Assembly: GCA_038240295.1 (NCBI GenBank)
Contig: JBBSDW010000173.1
Location: 1-6,187 of the forward strand
Source: JABDDM01 sp038240295
Lineage (GTDB): Bacteria > Bacteroidota > Ignavibacteria > Palsa-1295
Length of the DNA: 6,187 nt
Direction of reading: 5' to 3'
Shown here piece by piece: positions 1 through 5,713 of the stretch. Below the pieces are notes generated by a model. That model made no database searches, was not told the DNA's origin, and saw only the letters and a list, made by a program, of their open reading frames with translations. The translations under genes and the position numbers were made by a program. Numbering within the stretch: the first letter of the stretch is position 1; each line of letters begins with the position of its first letter.

Positions 1-998
1 GAAAACACCTCTCCTAGCGCCTGGCTAACTAAAGTGCGATTTAACTCCTCAAGGACTATGAAATTTGTGCCCTGCTTGATTGCGGAAAGCAATGGGCCTT
101 CAATCCAACCCCATTTGCCGGTGTGGTCTGGCCGGAAGCTAACCATTAGCTCATCGTAACCCCATCCATCGTGAATTTGGATTGTAACTCTCTCATGACT
201 TGAGCGGGGAATTGCGAGATCAATAGCCCGACGTTTCCCTGCTCGAGGAGGGCCAAATAGAAGAATGGCACGCGCGCCATTCCCAAGCAGTTCCTTTAGC
301 TGCAACTCCGGTGCAATCCGAAGCCAAATGGGAGATTCGAAGTTCGACATCGCTGATTTCAGTCTAAGTGTGTATGCTTCGTTGCTTTCAATTACTTTTT
401 TCGTAACTCGTACGCCGGGACGCATCCAATCAGACACGGCTGCAAAAAGCTCGGCGTCTGTCATGGGCTTTTCTTGCAACTTCGGAGCCCAAGGGATCTC
501 TTCGACAAAGATGGCCTTATACTCAGCCGTGTCAATGTTCAGTGACTTTGTCATCAGTTTGACAATTTCCTGGACTGAATCGCCTATATCTTGTTGCCGA
601 AACAGCCACAAACCAAACGAAAAATCCGGCAAAGCCACACGCGCATTTTCCTCTTCGGCGAATCCATTTTTCCCATATCCTAGACCCACGGGATAGCTCC
701 GGGTCTGGCCCACCTCTATTGACGTGCCTTCCTTTGCAATTCTAAGGTAGCCCGTGGGATCCGATCCCGTCATGGTACGATCCATCCACTTTTTGATCGA
801 AGTTTGAACTATCGAACGTTCCGCATCGCTTTTCATTGACCAAAATCTTAGCGAATTTGCGAACGGCACGAAAAAAGCGCCTTGTGGATCTCCAAATGAG
901 AAGAGATCTACAAGGGAGTCGTGGGAATTGCTAGTTGTGATTTTCACGGCCACATTAGCCGAGAGACCCATCTTTTTTAACACGAACCACACTTTCAA
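1..998 (-). CDS. McrB-like AAA+ ATPase/GTPase, 3' end beyond window
   Basis: The reading frame is open on the minus strand from 1073 to the window edge. It encodes the motor-type subunit expected to pair with the nuclease gene just upstream. Numbered from a TTG at 998, residues 1 to about 240 form an N-terminal region I do not recognise; in McrB this part recognises the DNA target. A P-loop GPPRAGK follows at 249-255, and further on FIVLEELNRTLVSQALGE, which matches the McrB pattern FIIDEINR..LSK.FGE (Glu317-Glu318, Asn320-Arg321). The spacing and the intervening segment with GWGYDELMVSFRPD also fit McrB. Oddities: Arg replaces the Ser/Thr after the Walker A Lys, and Walker B is LEE rather than IDE. 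The start is uncertain: TTG 998, GTG 992 and 983, and ATG 971 are the canonical choices, yet convincing protein-like sequence (SKESVSRILDNLSGTANHLL) precedes them all. No good Shine-Dalgarno site is visible. Family assignment is fairly sure; activity and the exact N-terminus are not. Confidence 0.8.
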   Translation of the reverse strand, partial: MKVWFVLKKMGLSANVAVKITTSNSHDSLVDLFSFGDPQGAFFVPFANSLRFWSMKSDAERSIVQTSIKKWMDRTMTGSDPTGYLRIAKEGTSIEVGQTRSYPVGLGYGKNGFAEEENARVALPDFSFGLWLFRQQDIGDSVQEIVKLMTKSLNIDTAEYKAIFVEEIPWAPKLQEKPMTDAELFAAVSDWMRPGVRVTKKVIESNEAYTLRLKSAMSNFESPIWLRIAPELQLKELLGNGARAILLFGPPRAGKRRAIDLAIPRSSHERVTIQIHDGWGYDELMVSFRPDHTGKWGWIEGPLLSAIKQGTNFIVLEELNRTLVSQALGEVF

Positions 999-1054
999 AA
1001 GGTGATTGGCCGTGCCAGAAAGATTGTCTAGAATTCTGCTAACAGATTCTTTGC

Positions 1055-2260
1055 TTAGATACCTTTGTAGTTGTCAATCACATGCTTCAATGCATCCTTG
1101 TGCTTTATAGCATGGTCTATAGCATTCCAAAGGACTTGAACAAGGTCGGGGAATGCGATCGGGAGCTCGAGTTGTTCTTTCAAATATCTAAAGACTGTAG
1201 CTCTATGGTTGCCCATAGCATAGGAAAACATGTCACCAGGCCCGCGCGCCCCTCGCTTTCCTATCATGCCAGTGGCCGGCGTCTGCGCTGCGGAAGCTAT
1301 GAAGAAATCACTATTGCGAATAATCTTTTCGAGTGTATCGGCATCCTTGGACTCGAAAAAATAATGTAAGTACTTTCCTTGAAGCTGAATGCCTTCGCGA
1401 ATGACGTTTGATTCGCGAATCCCAAACAAGCGATTTGTAGTTTCAAAGTGCAATACGGCCTCGCTAAGGCCCCCTTTGCTGCGTGGACTGAAGTCGGTGT
1501 TAACGAAAAGGTCAGCAGTTTTATTTTCATCGTATTTATAGACGACTTCCTTGCCTAGATTTCTAAGCAAAGGCTCGGCGTGCTTGACTAAAAGTTGCGA
1601 AACCCTGTCGCATTGCAGCATTGAGTAAAGAGCATATAACTTGAGGGCGTCTAACCGCTTCTTGTCCTCACGACTTGCTTCAACTACGCCATAGCATCTT
1701 TGTCCATCAACGGCTTTACCAAAGTCTACCAAGCCGTCCAGTAGGGCCTGATAGCCTTCTACATACACACGGCGTGCAGCATCTTGTGAACGGGGGAAAT
1801 TATTGAAACGCGTCGCAAGGTCTTCGTAGCTCATGTGACCCCAAGGTGCCGGGAGCTCATCCAAAGGTGCGACTAAAGAAACAACCTTCATTACTCGACC
1901 GTAGTCTTTGCGGTTCACTTTGAGCGCGTAAGACTCCAATTGGCTATTGTCCACCAATTTCTTAACTTTATTTTCAACTATGTAAATGGACCTCACTTCG
2001 TCCGAGGTCATTTTGAGGTCGAAGCGGTTACTCTCACGTTCAGTTTTCAAATCCTCTGGAGGGTCATCTCCGAAAAAGAGTCGAAAAACATCTTTTGGAC
2101 TCTCTTGCGCGAGCGAATACCAGACGTTTGAATGGAAGAGCTCCTTTGATCCTTGGGAGAAATGGAAGAACGGAAGTTCGAATAGCGCATTGGCGGCCTT
2201 TACAATACTGTGGACACCTTCCGTTTCTGGCGTACCTCCGCTTCCCACGAAATTTATCAT
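1055..2260 (-). CDS. PD-(D/E)XK nuclease superfamily protein (PDDEXK_4-like)
   Basis: This predicted nuclease of 401 residues probably cuts DNA as the effector of the module formed with the downstream McrB-like gene. Numbered from ATG 2260, the N-terminal ~120 residues carry the PD-(D/E)XK core: Glu40 in KELFHSN, Asp81 in NRFDL, Glu96 and Lys98 in IYIVENK, and Gln107 in QLESY. This E...D...ExK...Q order is typical of the PDDEXK_4 family. The remaining ~280 residues are of unknown function, largely helical in appearance, with a Gly-rich segment around 331-350 (TGMIGKRGARGPGDMFSY). No signal peptide or membrane segment is seen. A TTG three codons upstream (2269) is an alternative start; neither has a clear Shine-Dalgarno site. 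The stop (1057-1055) lies inside the open frame of the AAA+ gene, which suggests co-transcription. It has no recognisable McrC N-terminal domain, so it is not an ordinary McrC. The superfamily call is confident; target and modification specificity are unknown. Confidence 0.82.
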   Translation of the reverse strand: MINFVGSGGTPETEGVHSIVKAANALFELPFFHFSQGSKELFHSNVWYSLAQESPKDVFRLFFGDDPPEDLKTERESNRFDLKMTSDEVRSIYIVENKVKKLVDNSQLESYALKVNRKDYGRVMKVVSLVAPLDELPAPWGHMSYEDLATRFNNFPRSQDAARRVYVEGYQALLDGLVDFGKAVDGQRCYGVVEASREDKKRLDALKLYALYSMLQCDRVSQLLVKHAEPLLRNLGKEVVYKYDENKTADLFVNTDFSPRSKGGLSEAVLHFETTNRLFGIRESNVIREGIQLQGKYLHYFFESKDADTLEKIIRNSDFFIASAAQTPATGMIGKRGARGPGDMFSYAMGNHRATVFRYLKEQLELPIAFPDLVQVLWNAIDHAIKHKDALKHVIDNYKGI

Positions 2261-2285
2261 CTGTTTCAATCAAGTAATGCTTGGA

Positions 2286-2293
2286 CAAAGATA
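2286..2293 (-). promoter_or_regulatory. Possible -7 element for the nuclease/AAA+ operon
   Basis: Read on the minus strand this is TATCTTTG, an exact match to the Bacteroidota-type -7 element TAnnTTTG, about 25 nt upstream of ATG 2260. That would give a short leader. No matching TTTG was found at the expected -33 spacing, and the lineage itself is only inferred, so this is tentative. Confidence 0.25.
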
Positions 2294-2446
2294 GATCCAT
2301 ATTGAACGAGCAGGCTAAAATCAACGAGGATCTCACGAAGTAAGTGCCCCGAGGCGCTACACGTGGCTTAGAGTGAGGTGGTTTCGCTCGGTCCGGGAAA
2401 ATTGAGCGTGCGGTCGTTCAAGCGATCGAAACTGGGAGCCGCGCCA

Positions 2447-2494
2447 ATGATAGGAGGGTATCGGCAAACCATGAGTGGCCTACCGAACTATCAT
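2447..2494. repeat. Inverted repeat with 7-bp arms
   Basis: ATGATAG (2447-2453) and CTATCAT (2488-2494) are perfect reverse complements. A second inner pair, TCGG (2461-2464) with CCGA (2483-2486), is nested within them. It lies mid-gap with no T-run on either side, so it is not a standard intrinsic terminator. A protein-binding site or an RNA stem is possible, and chance occurrence cannot be excluded for arms this short. Confidence 0.35.
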
Positions 2495-2618
2495 CACAGA
2501 CTCCAATGATGGGCAAAGTTACGTCCGAAGAGACAACGGCCACCCGCAATTCCACAAGGATCCGTCGAGGGAGAATTTTCGAATTCAGGCTCAAATTCTT
2601 CGTCTCTTTTGAAGATTT

Positions 2619-2626
2619 TATCTTTG
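2619..2626 (+). promoter_or_regulatory. Possible -7 element upstream of the xer gene
   Basis: TATCTTTG matches TAnnTTTG and is the same octamer seen on the opposite strand at 2286-2293. It lies about 105 nt upstream of the chosen recombinase start. The only nearby TTTG (2608-2611) is too close to act as its -33 partner, so support is weak. Confidence 0.2.
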
Positions 2627-2732
2627 CAGGTGTTATCTTGCAGTTCGGCTTGCTCTTTGCTGATATAGTTTGCTATGGGGTGCCCGCGATTGTTGGCGGT
2701 TGCCTTTGGTCATGAGGCCTACATTGTGGCTG

Positions 2733-3662
2733 ATGGAATACGATTTTTACAAAGAATTTCCTCGCTGGCTTCGAAGCTTCCTTGAATATCTGGAGCACGA
2801 ACGCGATGCGAGCCCTCGGACGATCGAAGCCTATGAAGGCGATCTCATCGATCTTTACAGGATACTTCGTTCGGAAGGCCTCCAGTTGCAAGGGAGCCAT
2901 GAGGATCTTAATGTGCTCCGAAAATATCTTATGATCCTCTCGGCTGTCGATGCTGACGGTCATCGCATGCGTTCAAGCTCCGTCGGTAGAAAACTTGCGG
3001 CTGCAAGAAGCTTCATTAAATTTCTGGTTCGAACTGGCATTTTCGAGTTCAACGCCGCACGATTGATCCGGACGCCAAAAACCGAGAAGCGATTGCCGAA
3101 TGTTGTTTCCGAGCGAACGATGAGCGCGGTGCTTTTCAAATCGGAAGCACATGACATGGCCTCCGTTCGCGATCAGGCAGTTCTCGAATTACTTTATTCA
3201 AGCGGCCTTCGCCGCTCGGAACTTACCGGCGCCAACCTGCGCGATCTCGATCTGGAACAAGGCACGCTGCGCGTTCTCGGCAAAGGCGCGAAGCAGCGCA
3301 TTGTGCCGGTAGGTGCGAAGGCCGCAGAAGCATTGAGCAAATATTTGCCAATACGCGCCGCGCACCAATCGGAGGATGCGAACGCAATTTTCATACTTTC
3401 GAACGGACGCCGCATGACGCCGCGCACGGTCTATTATATCGTAACAAAGGCGTTCGCGAATTCGCCGGATGTCGCAAGGGCGCATCCGCACATGCTGCGG
3501 CATACGATGGCGACACACCTGCTCGATCGCGGCGCCGATCTGCGAGCGGTCAAAGAAGTTTTAGGACACGAATCGTTGCGCACGACGCAGCGCTATACTC
3601 ATCTCACTGTCGACAAACTGCGCAAGGTCTATGACGAGGCGCATCCCAGAAGTGGAAGTTGA
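2733..3662 (+). CDS. Tyrosine recombinase, XerC/XerD family
   Basis: This cytoplasmic site-specific recombinase most likely resolves chromosome dimers at a dif site, as XerC/XerD do. It has 309 residues from ATG 2733, close to the ~300 usual for Xer proteins. Residues ~8-100 form the SAM-like, core-binding N-terminal domain (FLEYLEHERDASPRTIEAY). The catalytic domain follows with every active-site residue visible: Arg160 (SGLRRSEL), Lys184 (GKGAKQR), His253 and Arg256 (HMLRHTMATH), His279 (LGHESL) and the nucleophile Tyr288 (TTQRYTHL). Upstream in-frame ATGs at 2670 and 2712 would add 21 or 7 residues. I chose 2733 because the family fold begins right after it, but none of the three has a strong ribosome site. 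The hibernation-factor gene starts 12 nt after the stop, which suggests an operon. A chromosomal housekeeping role is more likely than a mobile-element integrase, judging by length and context. I cannot tell XerC from XerD by eye. Confidence 0.92.
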   Translation: MEYDFYKEFPRWLRSFLEYLEHERDASPRTIEAYEGDLIDLYRILRSEGLQLQGSHEDLNVLRKYLMILSAVDADGHRMRSSSVGRKLAAARSFIKFLVRTGIFEFNAARLIRTPKTEKRLPNVVSERTMSAVLFKSEAHDMASVRDQAVLELLYSSGLRRSELTGANLRDLDLEQGTLRVLGKGAKQRIVPVGAKAAEALSKYLPIRAAHQSEDANAIFILSNGRRMTPRTVYYIVTKAFANSPDVARAHPHMLRHTMATHLLDRGADLRAVKEVLGHESLRTTQRYTHLTVDKLRKVYDEAHPRSGS

Positions 3663-3663
3663 C

Positions 3664-3668
3664 GGTGA
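3664..3668 (+). promoter_or_regulatory. Shine-Dalgarno site of the hibernation factor gene
   Basis: GGTGA lies 6 nt before ATG 3675 and just after the xer stop codon. It favours 3675 over the internal ATG at 3705, which has only a weak AGAAAAG upstream. The position also suggests translational coupling to the xer gene. Confidence 0.45.
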
Positions 3669-3674
3669 CGTTAT

Positions 3675-4097
3675 ATGAACGATCTAACACAGAAAAGTAA
3701 GACTATGAATATCCAGGTTGCAGTGCGACACGATACCGCCGACGGCAGGATCCAGAAATTCGTCGAAGCAGAGTTCGAGCGCATTCGCGAAAAATATCAG
3801 GCGATCAGTGCCGATGTCGTCATCGATCATGAAGGACCGAATGGGCACATCAAGACGGTCGAGATCAATGTGAAAGTGCCCGGCGAGTTGCTGCATGTCA
3901 AGGAATCCTCCGAAGATGTCCACAAGTCGATCGACATGGCCATCAAGATCATCGAGAAGCAACTGAAGAAGCACAAGGAGATGCACCTGAAGCATCACGT
4001 CGAAAAGCCGCCCATCGCGGATGAACTCATGGATGGCGCCCCGGATGAGGTGGTCGAAGAGCTCGCACTCGAGACAGGCGAAGTAGATAGCATTTAA
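3675..4097 (+). CDS. hpf: Ribosome hibernation-promoting factor, HPF/RaiA (short form)
   Basis: This protein binds the 30S subunit near the decoding centre and stabilises inactive ribosomes in slow growth or stress. The 140-residue product has the family core at about 11-108: MNIQVAVRHDTAD at the first strand, then DVVIDHEGPNGHIKTVEINV, and the helix-rich KESSEDVHKSIDMAIKIIEKQLKKHK. A basic run around 96-108 is followed by an acidic tail (~113-140) with no similarity I recognise to the dimerisation domain of long HPF proteins. It is therefore the short type with an added tail. Many homologues start at the Met equivalent to residue 11 (ATG 3705). The upstream ATG is preferred here for its Shine-Dalgarno site, but a 130-residue product is possible. 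It is probably co-transcribed with the recombinase gene; two hairpins follow downstream. Confidence 0.92.
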   Translation: MNDLTQKSKTMNIQVAVRHDTADGRIQKFVEAEFERIREKYQAISADVVIDHEGPNGHIKTVEINVKVPGELLHVKESSEDVHKSIDMAIKIIEKQLKKHKEMHLKHHVEKPPIADELMDGAPDEVVEELALETGEVDSI

Positions 4098-4112
4098 GCA
4101 GGCTATGTTCGA

Positions 4113-4140
4113 TTGGCCGGGTCAGCAGTGATCCGGCCAA
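4113..4140 (+). repeat. Perfect hairpin downstream of hpf
   Basis: TTGGCCGG (4113-4120) pairs perfectly with CCGGCCAA (4133-4140) across a 12-nt loop, 15 nt after the hpf stop. No T-tract follows, so classical intrinsic termination is unlikely. A role in mRNA 3'-end protection or factor-dependent termination is possible. Confidence 0.55.
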
Positions 4141-4143
4141 GTC

Positions 4144-4165
4144 ATGGTTGGGCTGGCCCAACCAT
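4144..4165 (+). repeat. Second perfect hairpin downstream of hpf
   Basis: ATGGTTGGG (4144-4152) pairs with CCCAACCAT (4157-4165) around a CTGG tetraloop, giving nine pairs just 3 nt after the first hairpin. It is followed by AAGTGGTCC rather than a T-run. The tandem arrangement probably marks the end of the xer-hpf transcript, but this is inferred. Confidence 0.55.
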
Positions 4166-4166
4166 A

Positions 4167-4231
4167 AGTGGTCCTGCCAGACTCACGCGCTGCGGCATCC
4201 CCCAGTCACGGTTGCAGTGGTCCTCAGACTC
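4167..4231 (+). repeat. Short imperfect direct repeat in the hpf to ABC gap
   Basis: AGTGGTCCT-GC-CAGACTC (4167-4184) recurs as AGTGGTCCTCAGACTC (4216-4231), differing by a 2-nt insertion, with starts 49 nt apart. No function is recognised. The rest of the gap up to the next gene shows no clear promoter or RNA gene. Confidence 0.4.
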
Positions 4232-4305
4232 GAAGAACGACCAAGCATAATTCGACATCAAGGGAGCCCCCTCACGATTAGCGATGTTTGCAGTGGCAAT
4301 TCGCT

Positions 4306-5658
4306 ATGATCAAGCTTCTCTACAAGAAATATCGGTGGCCGATCGTGCTGGCATTCGTTCTCGTCATTGGCGAGAACGTTGCCTATATCGCTGAGCCATA
4401 TATTTTTGGAAAGGCGATCGACGGGCTGCGTCAGGCGCGGCAGATCGAGGACGAAGTCGATTCGAGCATCACTTCGATCACGCTGCGTCAGGTGGCCGAT
4501 TCGGTTCGCGCACACGTACTTGATTCTCTGCGCACGCTCGATTCGCTGCAGCGCCTCGACTCGCTGGAGTCCGACGCGGGCCTCAGCACACCTCGACACT
4601 TCGTCCCGCAACTTCCGCGCTCACAAGGGCATATTACTCGCGCGGGACCCGTAAAGATTATCACCGCGCTCTTCCAGATTCCCGATCTTCCAACGCCCGA
4701 TACAACGGCAACATTGCCTGCGCATGCCGATCCCGATAGTGTCAGGCGGTTGCTCGCAAAGCGCGATTCCCTTCGCGGACGTGCGATGCGAAAACATGCG
4801 CTCACGACGAAAGGTCGTGAAGCAGCTCGCGATTCACTTCGAGCGCAGTTGCAATTGCATCCTCCCGCTCCGAGGCGGCCTTCGCTTGCCGGCACGCGCA
4901 AACCGGTTGGGTTTTATATCCCACGCGAGGTCGGGCCATTTTTGCCGCCGCTCATTCCGTGGGTGATCCTCTTTATCATTAATTCTTCGCTCGGAGCCTA
5001 TCGCCGCATCTACGATACGAAGCTCTATACGAAGATGTTCGCAAATCTTTCGAGCGAAGTTGTCGCGAGGCAGCTTGCGCAGGGCGAAGAACTCTCAAAG
5101 GTGGCGGCGCGAAGTTCGATGGCCTGGCATAACATCGAGTTCTTCCAATACAATGTCCCGGAGTTCCTCGAGCAACTCATTGCAGTGGGCGGTGCTGTCA
5201 TCGCCCTCGGAATCTTCGATTGGCGTCTGACTGTGGTCGGATCGTTCATTATTATTCTCGTCGCATTCGGAAGCAAATACTACATGCGGACCGTTGCAAC
5301 GATCCAGAGTTCGCTGCACGATAAGTACGAGCAGGAGTACAATATCTTCGGCACCAGACAGCCGCAGAACATTCGCCAATACTACGAGGACATCTCCGAA
5401 CTCGAGATCCAGCTCTCGCGCCGCTCGACGATCAGCTACAGCGTCATCCGCGTCTTCCTGCTGGTGATGTTCATCACAACGCTTTACATTTCGATCGATC
5501 TCGACCGCTTCACGATCGGCTCGCTCTATTCGATCGTCGCCTACGTCTGGAGCTTCGTTACCGCGACGGAGTACATCCCCTATCTCGCAGAGAAGTGGGT
5601 CGCGCTTAAAGATGCGTCCCGGCGTATTGTGGATGTCGCGGAAGAGGAGATGGCATAA
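4306..5658 (+). CDS. ABC transporter-type six-helix membrane protein without ATPase domain
   Basis: This inner-membrane protein of 450 residues resembles ABC exporter transmembrane regions of the ABC_membrane_3 type, which also occur without a fused nucleotide-binding domain. From ATG 4306, hydrophobic segments lie at about 11-35, 210-230, 286-304, 307-326, 379-397 and 402-420. No Walker A, ABC signature or Walker B is present, and no ATPase gene follows, so its energy source and substrate are unknown. The unusual part is the ~175-residue hydrophilic stretch between helices 1 and 2, predicted outside the cytoplasm. It holds three LDSL hexads (residues 72-89) and two RDSLR motifs (153-157 and 175-179), likely helical or coiled, plus a Pro-rich linker near 185-200. 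An in-frame TTG at 4288 would add six residues; ATG was preferred because a short basic lead precedes helix 1. It lies 207 nt after hpf, beyond two hairpins, so it is probably transcribed separately. Confidence 0.72.
   Translation: MIKLLYKKYRWPIVLAFVLVIGENVAYIAEPYIFGKAIDGLRQARQIEDEVDSSITSITLRQVADSVRAHVLDSLRTLDSLQRLDSLESDAGLSTPRHFVPQLPRSQGHITRAGPVKIITALFQIPDLPTPDTTATLPAHADPDSVRRLLAKRDSLRGRAMRKHALTTKGREAARDSLRAQLQLHPPAPRRPSLAGTRKPVGFYIPREVGPFLPPLIPWVILFIINSSLGAYRRIYDTKLYTKMFANLSSEVVARQLAQGEELSKVAARSSMAWHNIEFFQYNVPEFLEQLIAVGGAVIALGIFDWRLTVVGSFIIILVAFGSKYYMRTVATIQSSLHDKYEQEYNIFGTRQPQNIRQYYEDISELEIQLSRRSTISYSVIRVFLLVMFITTLYISIDLDRFTIGSLYSIVAYVWSFVTATEYIPYLAEKWVALKDASRRIVDVAEEEMA
4519..4572 (+). 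repeat. Degenerate 18-bp tandem repeat encoding LDSLxx three times
   Basis: Three consecutive six-codon units encode LDSLRT, LDSLQR and LDSLES inside the large extracytoplasmic insert of the ABC-type protein. The DNA units differ at several synonymous positions. This implies the amino-acid pattern is kept by selection or that the duplication is old. Confidence 0.6.
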
Positions 5659-5713
5659 CTTGGGCCGCTCCTCCTGTTGGGAATTTTTGTACATAATTCA
5701 AGTTTCATCCTCT

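Larger units (their letters stand above)
2261..2732. other. Gene-free gap between the divergent defence and xer blocks
   Basis: About 470 nt lie between the divergently oriented nuclease and recombinase genes. I see no convincing coding region here; the short frames are shadows or lack family features. No tRNA, tmRNA, SRP RNA or RNase P signature was recognised. It contains a promoter-like octamer on each strand and an inverted repeat at 2447-2494. The stretch 2341-2500 is more GC-rich than the defence genes and has several short complementary segments, such as CGCTC with GAGCG and CGGTCG with CGATCG. It could be structured leader RNA, a decayed gene remnant or an integration junction. Confidence 0.5.

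Noticed and set aside
265..696. Open plus-strand frame of 143 codons
   Set aside because: It lies antisense to the McrB-like gene, whose motifs are clear, and its product is low-complexity Ser-rich with no family features.
2064..2336. Minus-strand 90-codon frame overlapping the nuclease start
   Set aside because: It is out of frame with the nuclease, Arg/Cys-rich and without domain features. It was considered as a frameshifted N-terminus, but the nuclease motifs are complete without it.
2341..2500. Structured RNA gene (tRNA, RNase P, SRP or T-box-like)
   Set aside because: Short complementary segments exist, but none of the conserved core motifs of these RNAs could be found.
2506..2715. Plus-strand 69-codon frame in the gap before the xer gene
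   Set aside because: It overlaps the xer upstream region, has no ribosome site, and its composition does not look like a real protein; the hydrophobic end is probably chance.
2733..3662. Phage or integron integrase linked to the defence genes
   Set aside because: Length, motif pattern and the close hpf neighbour fit a housekeeping Xer recombinase better, and no att-like direct repeats were seen.
4246..4251. CATAAT as a -10 box for the ABC-type gene
   Set aside because: No acceptable -35 hexamer lies 16-18 nt upstream; one weak hexamer is not enough.
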